Positions 26,332-36,003 of a stretch of 64,000 bases of DNA are shown piece by piece; positions within the stretch are counted from its first letter, which is position 1; the number at the start of each line of letters is the position of its first letter. The translations under genes and the position numbers were made by a program. The stretch lies in assembly GCA_964509195.1 (NCBI GenBank), contig CAZDWJ010000005.1, positions 1 through 64,000 of the forward strand. The letters run 5' to 3'. The DNA comes from UBA4802 sp964509195 (GTDB lineage Bacteria > Spirochaetota > UBA4802 > UB4802). The notes beneath the pieces are model-generated. The model was not told where the DNA came from. It ran no database searches and saw only the letters and a list, made by a program, of their open reading frames with translations.

Positions 26332-27790
26332 ACACCCTGCTCCTCTTCTCTACATAATTATAATATTGGTACATTTTTGATAAACATAACACTGCCTCCT
26401 CAGGGGAATCATAAATTACCACTTTATACTTGCCCCCATCTGAGTGAACTGTTTCATCGCCTGGCATCTTTGACAATGAAACAGGCAAAATTGGCTTTTT
26501 ATAACGATTCATTAACTCTATTAATCTGTCAAGAAATTCCTTTTGATGAATAAATAATAATTTTGCAAAATCATCAAATACGCTTTTTTCCATTTTTCCT
26601 AAATTATACACTGCTTCTGCTGCACGATAGGCAAAAACTTTGGAACCCACTATACCAAGGACTATTACCGCATCAAAATCTTCATGTGCTACCATCATTT
26701 CAACAGCATCTTTAAACAACTGAAAGTCTGGTTGCCCTACCAAATCAACAGGATTTCCCTTGCTCCAGAATGGTGGAAGCCGTTTATCAAGCTCATCTTT
26801 AATTGATTGTGGCAATTGTGGTATTAAAAGGCTACGCTCGGCACATTCATCGGCAGTCACAACGCCCCAGCCACCACCCAGCGTGATAATTCCAATTTTA
26901 TTGCCCTTTGGCAAAGGAAATGAATCAAAGGCCGCAGAAAGTGTTAATAATTCGCGAGGAGATTCTGCAAACACAATTCCTGTTTGTTGCATAACACCCT
27001 TGAAAATTGAAAATGAGCCAGCCATGGCACCAGTATGTGATGCAGCAGCTTTGCTTCCTACTTCCGTTCTTCCTGCTTTCAACGCAATTATTGGCTTGTG
27101 GAGGGAAGTTTCTTTGGCTATCTCAACAAATACTCTGCCATCATCTACACCTTCTACATACATGAGAATGACCTTTGTCTGGCTATCGCTGTGAAAATAT
27201 TTAAGATAATCTTCAATTTTCAGCACTGCCTCATTACCGGAGCCCACAAATTTTGCAATGCCAATATCTTCACTTTCTGCCCATTCCATAATCTGATATC
27301 CTAAATTGCCACTTTGTGCAATAATTGAAATTCCACCCGGTTTTGGTCGGGTGATAGCTCCGGTAGCATACAGTGAGCAATGAGTATTTACAATACCCAT
27401 TGTATTTGGACCAACAATGTTCAATCCATGAGTTTTTGCTAACGTAATGATTTCTTTTTCCATCTGAATGCCTTCTGCTCCAGTTTCGCTAAAACCAGAA
27501 GTTATCATGACAACATTCTTAATCCCTTTTGTAATACAATCCTTTAAAATCTGCATAACTGTTTTTGCAGGCGTAGTAATAAAGACCAGGTCTACTGCTT
27601 CTGGAAGATCAAGTATTGAAGGATATGTTGTATACCCAAAAACTTCCTGTGCATTTGGGTTTACTGGATAGTATCGCCCCTTAAATTTTCCATCCAGTAT
27701 GTTGCTTGAAATATACGTGCCCCATTTAAAAGGTATTTCCGAGGCACCAACAACAGCAACTGACTTTGGAGCAAACAAGTTATCAAGCAT
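26324..27790 (-). CDS. acdA: ADP-forming acetyl-CoA synthetase, alpha subunit (CoA-binding)
   Basis: 488 residues. A CoA-binding Rossmann domain begins LFAPKSVAVVGASE, followed by succinyl-CoA-ligase-like domains with GPNTMGIVN and AQSGNLGY. H252 in AAASHTGAMAG is the expected phosphohistidine that carries phosphate to the beta subunit. AGAGGTC precedes the ATG. Alpha and beta are separate genes here, as in hyperthermophilic archaea, whereas many bacteria have them fused. Sugar and amino-acid acyl-CoAs are both possible substrates. Confidence 0.92.
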   Translation of the reverse strand: MLDNLFAPKSVAVVGASEIPFKWGTYISSNILDGKFKGRYYPVNPNAQEVFGYTTYPSILDLPEAVDLVFITTPAKTVMQILKDCITKGIKNVVMITSGFSETGAEGIQMEKEIITLAKTHGLNIVGPNTMGIVNTHCSLYATGAITRPKPGGISIIAQSGNLGYQIMEWAESEDIGIAKFVGSGNEAVLKIEDYLKYFHSDSQTKVILMYVEGVDDGRVFVEIAKETSLHKPIIALKAGRTEVGSKAAASHTGAMAGSFSIFKGVMQQTGIVFAESPRELLTLSAAFDSFPLPKGNKIGIITLGGGWGVVTADECAERSLLIPQLPQSIKDELDKRLPPFWSKGNPVDLVGQPDFQLFKDAVEMMVAHEDFDAVIVLGIVGSKVFAYRAAEAVYNLGKMEKSVFDDFAKLLFIHQKEFLDRLIELMNRYKKPILPVSLSKMPGDETVHSDGGKYKVVIYDSPEEAVLCLSKMYQYYNYVEKRSRVYA

Positions 27791-27949
27791 CGCTGACCTC
27801 TTGGATAATATTAATGTATTTATATATACTCAGGGCTAATTAGTAAGACACATATATGTATGTCAACGATTTTGCACTAATTTTTAATAACTTTTCTACC
27901 GCTATTATAAACAGTAGTGGAAAAAATATTAATTATCATTCATCTAATT

Positions 27950-28936
27950 TTAATAACCTTTACGCTTTTTTTGTGATTCCCATTTCCATGCAGAAGCTAC
28001 AATAGAATCAATATCAGTATAAAAAGGCTGCCAGTGCAATGCTTCTTTAGCCTTTTGTGATGATGCAATCAATATTGCAGGATCTCCGGGCCTTCTGTCT
28101 CCTTCCTTTACCTTAAATTCTTTTCCTGTAACACGGCGTACCGAATCAATAACTTCTTTAACGCTGAATCCCTTCCCATTGCCTAAATTAAAGACATCAC
28201 TTTTATCCGATTCTAACAGCTTTTCAAGAGCAAGGATATGTGCATCACCAAGATCATTGACATGTATGTAATCACGGATACAGGTCCCATCAGGGGTATT
28301 ATAATCAGTGCCAAAAATTGTAATTGCATAATCAGGATCAAGCACTGCTCGTATAACCAGTGGTATAAGATGAGTTTCCGGCACATGGCTTTCACCAATC
28401 TGACCTGATTCATCTGCACCTGCAGCATTAAAATAACGCAGGCTGATGGCATTAAAATTATCTGATTTTGACAGATCCCTTAAAACTTCTTCAATAAAAT
28501 ATTTAGTTTTGCCATAAGGGCTTTCTGGCTTCATTGGACTATCTTCGGGTATTGGGATGATTTCTGGATTGCCATATACTGCAGCAGATGATGAAAAGAT
28601 AAATCGTTTTACATTGCATTTTATCATTGCTTCAAAGATCGTCAGTGTCTTTGCAACATTATTTTCATAATATTTTAGTGGATATTGTACTGACTCACCA
28701 ACAGCTATAAAAGAAGCAAAATTCATAACGCACTGTATAGTATAGTGCGATAGTACATATACAAGTTTGTCAAAGTCACCAATGTCACCTTCAATAAATT
28801 CATAGCCTGATACAAAATCTTTAAACCCACCGCTTAAGTTATCATATACAACAGGATTAAAGCCTTTTTTTGAAAGTAAACGAACCACATGGCTTCCAAT
28901 GTAGCCTGCGCCACCAGTTACCAGAATATTTTTCAT
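27950..28936 (-). CDS. galE: UDP-glucose 4-epimerase
   Basis: Interconverts UDP-glucose and UDP-galactose for surface polysaccharide. Short-chain dehydrogenase-type NAD fold: GGAGYIGS at 8-15, the active-site serines in FSSSAAVYG (115-122) and Y141-x3-K145 in YGKTK. RYFNAAGAD and the conserved C-terminal RRPGDPAI fit GalE. 328 residues, AAGGAG before the ATG. Single gene, no other polysaccharide genes adjacent. Confidence 0.94.
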   Translation of the reverse strand: MKNILVTGGAGYIGSHVVRLLSKKGFNPVVYDNLSGGFKDFVSGYEFIEGDIGDFDKLVYVLSHYTIQCVMNFASFIAVGESVQYPLKYYENNVAKTLTIFEAMIKCNVKRFIFSSSAAVYGNPEIIPIPEDSPMKPESPYGKTKYFIEEVLRDLSKSDNFNAISLRYFNAAGADESGQIGESHVPETHLIPLVIRAVLDPDYAITIFGTDYNTPDGTCIRDYIHVNDLGDAHILALEKLLESDKSDVFNLGNGKGFSVKEVIDSVRRVTGKEFKVKEGDRRPGDPAILIASSQKAKEALHWQPFYTDIDSIVASAWKWESQKKRKGY

Positions 28937-29116
28937 AATAATGTCTCCTTTTTAAAATAGTATTTACTCTTTAACCTCACCTACAACCCTTTCCTTATCA
29001 GTGTTGTCAAGTGTGAGGCGTATACTATCTTAATCACATGTAATCAGCGATATGCCACAGCCCTTATTTTCTATTGAACACAAATATTCTTACCTTTCAT
29101 AATTCAAAACTCAAAT

Positions 29117-30136
29117 TTAATACCCTGCAAGCATAATAATTGAACCCACTATCAAACCGACTACTAGATTAATAGATTTTATTAATAAAAAATCTTTTCT
29201 TGACTGTGCAAGAAGTGGCAGCATGGCATGCCCATCCTGTACAATTGAACTTGTCACCAGCACTGATAACGGTATCACACCTTTTGCAAACATCATTACA
29301 AATATAAGATGTGGTCCTGATTGAGGTATTATTCCTACAAGTGCAGCAATAATTAAAACAACCCATTTGGCATTGTGAATCAGTGCTTCCAGGTGTAATG
29401 TGTCTACAAGAATATGGATTCCAATTAAGGCTATTACCGTCCACAAAAATATCCTTACAAGATGTCTTTTTATAACATGTTCCCACAAATGTTCTTGCAA
29501 AAAATGTTCAGGAACTATCGCCACAATTAGTATAGAAATGCTGATAATTATCGGTAATACAATTTTGATAAAACCTTCTTCCTGATGAAAAAATCCTGAA
29601 ACAATCATAAATAGTGCAATTGCAAGTAATGACATTAACGAAGCTCGTGATAGGGAAAGGTTTTTCCATAAAGCAAAAATATTTGCCGGAGTGTAATGCG
29701 AAAATGGTATTTCATCATGAACCACTAGGCCATCACAGCAATGCTCAGCATGAACGTGTCTTTTCAATAGCTTGTCAGTACAATACCCTGCTGCTATGCC
29801 AATCAGTGCAAGAGCAATATTCAAATATATTGCAACAACAGGAAACATGGCAAACATAACAAAAGCCTCATCTCCGCTTGTTGCTATCATCGTAGCAACT
29901 ATAGCTCCCAATGATATTGCCCCATGTGAATACATAGCTGCAGAAGCAAAACCACCCAAACATCCTGGCACTAAACCCAGTACTACTGCAACCAGATACT
30001 GTTTTAATCGTGTTGATTTAAGATTTGCAATTTTGCCCTGTGTAACAACATTAATATATTCTATGAGAAGCATCATTACAATAACAAACATAGTGATGAA
30101 TAAAGATTCTTTGATTACATCAAGTAAAGTATGCAT
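29117..30136 (-). CDS. ArsP_2-type putative 10-TM heavy-metal exporter
   Basis: 339-residue inner-membrane protein with about ten hydrophobic segments, resembling the family called putative arsenic efflux/manganese transporter. Conserved blocks: LGLVPGCLGGFASAAMYSHGAISLGAIVATMIATSGDEAFVM and IIPQSGPHLIFVMMFAKGVIPLSVLVTSSIVQDGHAMLPLLA. A His/Cys-rich cytoplasmic loop (KRHVHAEHCCDGLVVHDE) could bind metal. The start is moved to ATG 30136, preceded by GGAGTGA; the longer TTG start at 30193 would cover this site. No yybP-type riboswitch was recognised upstream. Confidence 0.78.
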   Translation of the reverse strand: MHTLLDVIKESLFITMFVIVMMLLIEYINVVTQGKIANLKSTRLKQYLVAVVLGLVPGCLGGFASAAMYSHGAISLGAIVATMIATSGDEAFVMFAMFPVVAIYLNIALALIGIAAGYCTDKLLKRHVHAEHCCDGLVVHDEIPFSHYTPANIFALWKNLSLSRASLMSLLAIALFMIVSGFFHQEEGFIKIVLPIIISISILIVAIVPEHFLQEHLWEHVIKRHLVRIFLWTVIALIGIHILVDTLHLEALIHNAKWVVLIIAALVGIIPQSGPHLIFVMMFAKGVIPLSVLVTSSIVQDGHAMLPLLAQSRKDFLLIKSINLVVGLIVGSIIMLAGY

Positions 30137-30414
30137 TGGGAATTCACTCCAGCAATAGGTTATTCTTTTGCCTTGCTCCTTTGATAGCAGCAAGCATCTG
30201 GTAAATAAAAAGGAACAAATTTAAACTACATTTTATCAATAAAATTAGCCTGTATTTCGATTCCACACAATTCTTTTTTATGTTTTACATATAAAAATTA
30301 TTGACAACAGCCTAATTGTAATATTGATTCATGTAATCACATAATTATTTATTATTATATCTGGTATAATAGCAACACTTACTCTTAACATGATATTTAT
30401 ATGGTAGTACAATA

Positions 30415-30819
30415 ATGAAAACAGCATATTTGAAATGGCTTATTGCATTATTTTTTATATCATGTACTTTTATATACTTTACTGCTTGCGAAGATGAACC
30501 AATAAAAATTAAACTTATGGTTATATCCACTGTAAAGGGATTCAACGGTTATTATATTGTCAACGGCAATACGCTTGTACCCTTTTCAGCTACAGAAGAT
30601 TCTTACGGCATAGCACTGTATGAAAAAGAGATTGAGGATGTGGATTATTTAGAGGTATCAGCAACAACCATAGATGGTGCCACATCAATTGAAATAAAAG
30701 TATACAAAGATAATAAAAAAGTAAAAAGTAGTCAAAAGACAATTGAAGATCCCTATAATAGTTATACATTGAATTTTGAATATGAAATTGGTGAAGAGGA
30801 TGAAGATTCATCTGAATAA
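30415..30819 (+). CDS. putative lipoprotein, unknown function
   Basis: 134 residues with a lipoprotein signal (lipobox FTAC, cysteine at residue 25). The mature part is a small beta-rich domain: LMVISTVKGFNGYYIVNG, then VDYLEVSATTIDGATSIEIKVYKDNKK, ending in an acidic tail EIGEEDEDSSE. No family recognised. It precedes the LeuA-domain gene by 33 bases in the same direction. Confidence 0.7.
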   Translation: MKTAYLKWLIALFFISCTFIYFTACEDEPIKIKLMVISTVKGFNGYYIVNGNTLVPFSATEDSYGIALYEKEIEDVDYLEVSATTIDGATSIEIKVYKDNKKVKSSQKTIEDPYNSYTLNFEYEIGEEDEDSSE

Positions 30820-30852
30820 GATAAAAAAACCAACTTTATAAAAGGTGATACT

Positions 30853-31308
30853 ATGCTTAACTTTGAAATTCATGATGCAACACGGGAATTGTCAATAGCG
30901 CGTGCTTTAAAAAAATATGAACCACCATTTAAAGTGATTGATAATTACCGTTTAATAGACGATGGATTTAATCCTGAAGCTACTGTGCAGATTGAAGCCA
31001 ATGGCACATTTATTCATGAAGCTTCTACAGGAAATGGTCCCGTTGATGCATTGGCCAAAGTGTTGAAAAAAGCCCTTATACCACTGTTCCCCGAAATTGA
31101 AAATGTTAAACTTGTTGACTATCGTGCAAATATAATGGATGCCAAGCGTGGTACCAGCACCGATGTTGAAGTAACAATTATATTTACTGATGGCGAACAG
31201 GTGTGGAAGGTTTATGCAATATCAGAAAACATTAATGCGGCATCTTTCAGAGTGCTTTTGGATGGCTTTGAATATGCAATTTTAAAGAAAGATAAAAAGA
31301 AAGCCTAA
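30853..31308 (+). CDS. free-standing LeuA allosteric (dimerisation) domain protein
   Basis: 151 residues that correspond to the C-terminal regulatory domain of 2-isopropylmalate/citramalate synthase (LeuA_dimer): PPFKVIDNYRLIDD, ATVQIEANGTFIHEASTGNGPVDALAKVLKKAL, KLVDYRANIMDAKRGTSTDVEVTIIFTDGEQVW. The catalytic TIM barrel is missing and no leu genes are near. AAAGGTGA precedes the ATG, and the frame is complete, so it is an expressed stand-alone domain, perhaps a branched-chain amino-acid sensor or a trans-acting regulatory subunit. Confidence 0.82.
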   Translation: MLNFEIHDATRELSIARALKKYEPPFKVIDNYRLIDDGFNPEATVQIEANGTFIHEASTGNGPVDALAKVLKKALIPLFPEIENVKLVDYRANIMDAKRGTSTDVEVTIIFTDGEQVWKVYAISENINAASFRVLLDGFEYAILKKDKKKA

Positions 31309-32459
31309 CAAACCTCAAGTGCTATTATTGCTATATCATCATCAACCATTCTGTTTTTTGTTGTAACGATATTTAGCAACACCTGTACTGCTTTATCCAG
31401 TGGATACTCCTTTGTTTTGATTACTGCTTCATGAATAATATCAAAACGTAAATCTTTTCTATTATCGACTTCCATTTCAACAAGCCCATCAGTGTAAATA
31501 AACAGCCTGTCGTTGGTTGCAAGTCGTATTTGATTGGTTGTCACAGTTATATCCTTATACATACCCAATATTGTACCGGAGCTATCTAACATTGAAATAG
31601 TATTATTGGATAACAGAATAGGATATGGATGACCACAACGTGTATACGTAAAGTATAATTCACCTTTTACATTGGGAGTAATAACTCCATAGAATGCGGT
31701 AAAAAAGTAACCTGATAGTATATCAATTAGCTCATTGTTCAATTGAATGATAAATTTATCAGGTTGTACAACACCATTGTTCCACATATTTTCAACAGCA
31801 TATTTTAATACAGTTGAGAAAAGTGCTGCGGGCACTCCATGGCCGGTAATATCAGCCATGAAAATGCACAGATTTTCATTTATAGTTTTCAGTGTGAAAA
31901 AATCCCCCCCAACGTAATCATACGGGATATATTGCGTGAATAGCTTTATACCAGGATAATGCGGAATCTGTGTATTTATAATAGAGTGCTGCACACGTCT
32001 TGCATATTCCAGATCCTTGTTGATAATTTCATTTCTTTTACGTAACTCTTCTTCGCTTTTGCGTAATGCTTCTTCTTGTTCTTTTTTTTCGGTAATGTCT
32101 TCCTTGATAGCTACAAAGTGAGTTACATTTCCCTGTTCATCAGTTACCGGAGCTATAACACAATGCTCCCAGAAATAACTGCCATCTTTACGCTTATTGT
32201 GAAAAACTCCATCCCACACTTCACCTTTAAGTATTGTATGCCACATATTCTGATAAAATTCAAGTGGTTGAAACCCTGATTTCAATATTCGTGGATTTTT
32301 ACCTATAGCTTCAGCAAACGTATATCCTGTTATAGCCTCAAATTTTGGATTAACATACTGGATAGTTCCTATTGTGTCTGTTATAACAATTGATGCGGGA
32401 CTTTGTTCTATAGCCCTGAGTAAAACTGATTGCTCAATTAATGACAGAATATTTTTCAT
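31305..32459 (-). CDS. PAS domain-containing SpoIIE-type PP2C phosphatase
   Basis: 384 residues: PAS plus PAC (about 10-130, VITDTIGTIQYVNPKFEAITGYTF and AIKEDITEKK), a coiled-coil linker (130-160), then the SpoIIE phosphatase domain with metal sites GGDFF, DITGHG and MVDDDIAI. Such enzymes dephosphorylate STAS antagonists in partner-switching. It has no membrane helix, so it senses an internal cue. The stop overlaps the convergent LeuA-domain gene by 4 bases. The STAS protein at 3747-4085 is a candidate substrate by family logic only. Confidence 0.9.
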   Translation of the reverse strand: MKNILSLIEQSVLLRAIEQSPASIVITDTIGTIQYVNPKFEAITGYTFAEAIGKNPRILKSGFQPLEFYQNMWHTILKGEVWDGVFHNKRKDGSYFWEHCVIAPVTDEQGNVTHFVAIKEDITEKKEQEEALRKSEEELRKRNEIINKDLEYARRVQHSIINTQIPHYPGIKLFTQYIPYDYVGGDFFTLKTINENLCIFMADITGHGVPAALFSTVLKYAVENMWNNGVVQPDKFIIQLNNELIDILSGYFFTAFYGVITPNVKGELYFTYTRCGHPYPILLSNNTISMLDSSGTILGMYKDITVTTNQIRLATNDRLFIYTDGLVEMEVDNRKDLRFDIIHEAVIKTKEYPLDKAVQVLLNIVTTKNRMVDDDIAIIALEVC

Positions 32460-32708
32460 ACTATCACAGTAAATTATTTAATAATTTCATATATTTTTAT
32501 TCATCACCTTGCTAATTATATAATATAGTATGTTTATATTGATTATAAAATTATTTTTTAATTTTTCTCCAATAAGAATTCTCTTAAAAAATCATATCTA
32601 TACGCATGATAATAATTTTTATAGTTCCATTATAATTTTATTGCATATTTTAACTATAGATAAGAAAATATCTTGACCCAATTCTATTCAATACTATTGA
32701 CTGTATCC

Positions 32709-33299
32709 ATGCGAAAAAATAACCGTCAACTAATCCTTGATATAGCCCGTAAGCTTTTTTTAGAATTTGGCTATAATGGCATATCTATTCGCAATATTGC
32801 CAAACGGGCAAAACTGACAACAGGCGCTATCTATTTCCATTTTAAAAATAAAAAGGAGATCTATAGCACTATTTGCCTTGAAGCAATCAATACACTTCAC
32901 AGGCTTTTTAGCGAAGGCATGAAAGCACGCAAAACTCCTGCACAAAAGCTCATATCAACTTATGATTCGTATCTTAAGTTTTATTATGAGTTTCGTGATT
33001 ACTACAATATCTTAACCGAATACAAAGCCGAATATGATGATGAACCTGATCCGCATAAAGATGAAATCCAAAAGAAAAATTTAGCGCTACTTGAATTAAT
33101 GGCAAATGCATTTGCTGATGGTGTAAAAAAAGATGATTTTAAAGACCTTGATCCCAAAATGGTTGCCTTCTTTCTGTCAGCAGTTGCTGAAGGTATGCTT
33201 CAGTTTAAAAAGTTAGGCGTCATGGATGCTGCCGGAATAAGCGATAAAAACTTCAGGGAATTCATGAAGATTATTGTTGGGCAGGGCATACAAAAATAG
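32709..33299 (+). CDS. TetR-family transcriptional regulator
   Basis: 196 residues from ATG 32709. The N-terminal helix-turn-helix is classic: ILDIARKLFLEFGYNGISIRNIAKRAKLTTGAIYFHFKNKKEIY. The C-terminal ligand domain is not assignable. The frame can be extended to a TTG at 32673, which I reject for lack of family support; neither start has a clear ribosome-binding site. It faces a short-chain dehydrogenase convergently, so control of that gene is not implied by a shared promoter. Confidence 0.88.
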   Translation: MRKNNRQLILDIARKLFLEFGYNGISIRNIAKRAKLTTGAIYFHFKNKKEIYSTICLEAINTLHRLFSEGMKARKTPAQKLISTYDSYLKFYYEFRDYYNILTEYKAEYDDEPDPHKDEIQKKNLALLELMANAFADGVKKDDFKDLDPKMVAFFLSAVAEGMLQFKKLGVMDAAGISDKNFREFMKIIVGQGIQK

Positions 33300-33380
33300 T
33301 GTTGCACTATTTATTCATATTAAAATCTATACACTTAATCCGCTTGAAAGAAACCAAAAAAAGTTATATTACCCTTAACG

Positions 33381-34190
33381 CTATTTTTTACAAAATTCTT
33401 CTTTTACACTGCGTGTCATCATTATTTCATACAATGACGGAAAAAATTTGGCTATACAATAACTTAGCTTCCCCACTGTTGTCAACACCAGATTTCTTTT
33501 GCGCTGTATAACCCCTTTGTAGATTATATGTGCCACGCTTTCTGCACTTGCTTCCCTGCCAACAATAGCCCTATCCGTAATATTAACAGAACCATTACCT
33601 GCTAACGCACGCGATTGTAAATTTGTCTTTGTAAACGCAGGACACACCATCATAACGTGCACCCCATACTCCCTTAATTCTGAGCGCAGGCTTTCAAATA
33701 ATCCATGAAGTGCATGTTTACTGGCACTGTATCCAGTCCTTCCATAAAGCGGTGCAATACCGGCAATGCTTGTAATGACAACAATTGTGCCTCTACGTGT
33801 AATAAGGCTTTGCATCGCTGCTTTTGTACAGTACAGGGCTCCAAAAAAATTGACATCCATAACTTTATGAAAAACTTTAGTTTGTGTATCAACAAATAGG
33901 CTTCGCTGTGTTATGCCAGCATTGTTCACCAGTATGTCAATACCACCAAAATGTTTTATTATTTTGGCGATAGCTCCTGCACATTGTCTTTCATTCGCAA
34001 TATCGCAGTGTACACCCATCGCAGGTATAGACTTTCTCCGCAATTCAGCAACCTGCTGCTGCAATGATTTTTTGTCACAATCTATGATTGCAATCGATGA
34101 ACCGTGTAAGCCAAACTCATGCGCAATAGCAGCACCAATGCCGCTAGCACCACCAGTGATTACGGTGACTTTTCCATTTAGATTTTTCAT
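33381..34190 (-). CDS. short-chain dehydrogenase/reductase
   Basis: NAD(P)-dependent oxidoreductase of unknown substrate, classical SDR of 269 residues. Cofactor motif GGASGIG (13-19), NNAG (89-92), catalytic S141, Y154 and K158 (YSASK). A C-terminal hydrophobic extension (VGKLSYCIAKFFPSLYEIMMTR) suggests membrane association. AAGGA lies about 15 bases before the ATG. Octamer copies flank and enter the gene (33967, 34215). Confidence 0.9.
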   Translation of the reverse strand: MKNLNGKVTVITGGASGIGAAIAHEFGLHGSSIAIIDCDKKSLQQQVAELRRKSIPAMGVHCDIANERQCAGAIAKIIKHFGGIDILVNNAGITQRSLFVDTQTKVFHKVMDVNFFGALYCTKAAMQSLITRRGTIVVITSIAGIAPLYGRTGYSASKHALHGLFESLRSELREYGVHVMMVCPAFTKTNLQSRALAGNGSVNITDRAIVGREASAESVAHIIYKGVIQRKRNLVLTTVGKLSYCIAKFFPSLYEIMMTRSVKEEFCKK

Positions 34191-34255
34191 GGCACAAAGT
34201 TAATCCTTAAAGAGCTATCGCATATACCATAGTCTATGATAGTATTTATAGTTGA

Positions 34256-34402
34256 GCTGTCAAAAAAATTGGTCGATAAGTACATTTCGCAAACATTTGC
34301 TGATGAAATGCTCTCATTTTCGATACAATTTTGACACATGTTGTGGCAAAATCACTGAGGTGAGCACTGCGAAATTTGTATCGAAATGACTTTTTAGACA
34401 GC
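34256..34402. mobile_element. MITE-like 147-bp imperfect inverted repeat
   Basis: The left arm 34256-34291 begins GCTGTCAAAAAAATTGGTCG. The right arm 34368-34402, read on the minus strand, begins GCTGTCTAAAAAGTCATTTC. The arms agree over about 36 bases with a few mismatches, including the inner block CATTTCGCA/AATTTCGCA. A second pairing is also possible between TTTCGATACAATTTT (34319-34333) and AAATTTGTATCGAAA (34372-34386). It has no coding capacity and sits between convergent and divergent genes in an otherwise plain gap. Confidence 0.55.
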
Positions 34403-34447
34403 CTATGTGTTATCTGGCAAAAAACTACACAGACACAATCACATGTA

Positions 34448-35815
34448 TTACGCTTTTTTCTTCTTTAAAATTAGGAATCGTTGTATTTCAGTAATTGCAA
34501 TAGCAACTACAAACATTCCCACAAATACTAAAACTGTTTTCATTAAACTCCATTGCCACAAAACCGGTGCACTTACCCAAAGCATTCCAAGAATAATATA
34601 CGGTGAAGCAAACATGAGCATCACACCTGTTTCAAGCGCCACAGTTGTTTTAAATTCAGGATCAACTATGCGCAAAAGCAGCAGTCCACTTGATACAGTC
34701 CCCGTCACTGTGCCGTAAATAGCAAGCATGCGTTCCAGCTTAAAATTCCACAATCGGGTGCCATAATATACGCAGAACAGAGTTGTTAACACACCACCTG
34801 CAACAGTGATAACCAACACAGGAACAATATATTGCCACACTACTACAACTTGAATTGCCATGATGGTTGCAACCAGCAAATAGTCCACTGCAAATCCTGT
34901 TATCCGCCGCTGAATTCCCGGATCAATAAGGTACAACCCACCTAGTTTTGAAATAATCAGCCTGGTAATAAATGCTATTACCAATCCAATGAAGAAAAAG
35001 AAACCCCATAGCATCTGACCCATCTCTGGACTCAACAAACTGCCTATAGCGTACACAATAACATAGGTAATCATATACACAAGCCCCATGATGCTGGCCT
35101 GAAATGCCATGGCATCTACATTGGAGGAATGTGTGGTAAGCTCTCCTGCTATCTCTTTTTCTGTCTGTGGCATCATAATACCCTTGCGGATTTCCTCAGA
35201 CAATTCCTTTGGTGTGTGTACTGCCATTCCCTTTCGTATACCCCAGTATGCCAGTGGTACCCCTACAAAGAAGGCAAATAAAAATCCTGCAACAGCAAAG
35301 GTAAGCCCTAATGTGGCTGAGTGCGCATAGCCTAAATTTTCCCACACTTTGCCAACCGACAACGCCTGCCCCGGTCCCTCAGTAAAGCCCAGTGGAGTAA
35401 AAAAACCAAAGGCAGGAAAAAGATTAAAGCCTAATGCATTAAGCAATACTACACAAAAACCTCCCACAATTGCCTGCAGTGAAAACGCTATCCCTTCCAC
35501 ATTGGCCATCCATATTGAACCTTGCAACACCTCACCAGCACGCTTTAAATCAGCTTTTTCTTTATTGTACGTAAGGCCAATTGAAATAAATGAAATATTA
35601 AACAGGTGAAAAGCTAACGTTTCCAGAATGTCAGCGGGAAGAGGTATAACTTCATAACTTCGCAGAACAAGCCCAATTGCACCACCAATAAGGCAGCTTG
35701 GGATAAGAAACTTTTGAAATGCTTTAACCTTCGCACGGAGTATAATGCCTAAAAGTAGCATTATCGACATCCACCCAAAGGCAAGCATAGCGTCAAACGT
35801 AAAAGGCAGTTTCAT
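34448..35815 (-). CDS. GltS-type sodium:glutamate symporter family protein
   Basis: Inner-membrane carrier of 455 residues and about ten to twelve helices, in the ESS (glutamate:Na+ symporter) family. Conserved features: FQKFLIPSCLIGGAIGL in the first part, FFTPLGFTEGPGQALSVGKVWE in the middle, and VTGTVSSGLLLLRIVDPEFKT near the end. AAGGGGGTT precedes the ATG. Glutamate is the likely but untested substrate. Single gene. Confidence 0.88.
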   Translation of the reverse strand: MKLPFTFDAMLAFGWMSIMLLLGIILRAKVKAFQKFLIPSCLIGGAIGLVLRSYEVIPLPADILETLAFHLFNISFISIGLTYNKEKADLKRAGEVLQGSIWMANVEGIAFSLQAIVGGFCVVLLNALGFNLFPAFGFFTPLGFTEGPGQALSVGKVWENLGYAHSATLGLTFAVAGFLFAFFVGVPLAYWGIRKGMAVHTPKELSEEIRKGIMMPQTEKEIAGELTTHSSNVDAMAFQASIMGLVYMITYVIVYAIGSLLSPEMGQMLWGFFFFIGLVIAFITRLIISKLGGLYLIDPGIQRRITGFAVDYLLVATIMAIQVVVVWQYIVPVLVITVAGGVLTTLFCVYYGTRLWNFKLERMLAIYGTVTGTVSSGLLLLRIVDPEFKTTVALETGVMLMFASPYIILGMLWVSAPVLWQWSLMKTVLVFVGMFVVAIAITEIQRFLILKKKKA

Positions 35816-36003
35816 GGCAACCCCCTTTTTTTAATTTATTTATATATTTACATATGCTACCCTTTATGTTCTTCTGGAAATTATATACATATATTTAAAA
35901 CGATGTCAATTTATTATTAATATATTTTTAAGGCATACTTTTTGGACTGTTGCGTATTGACACGGTGTGGCACTACCCAGTAGATGAAAATATGTATTCT
36001 GGA

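Noticed and set aside
26760..27194. 144-codon frame opposite acdA
   Set aside because: Wholly antisense to the conserved CoA-binding subunit.
30137..30414. yybP-ykoY-type riboswitch before the metal exporter
   Set aside because: No conserved core or stem pattern could be drawn in this AT-rich gap.
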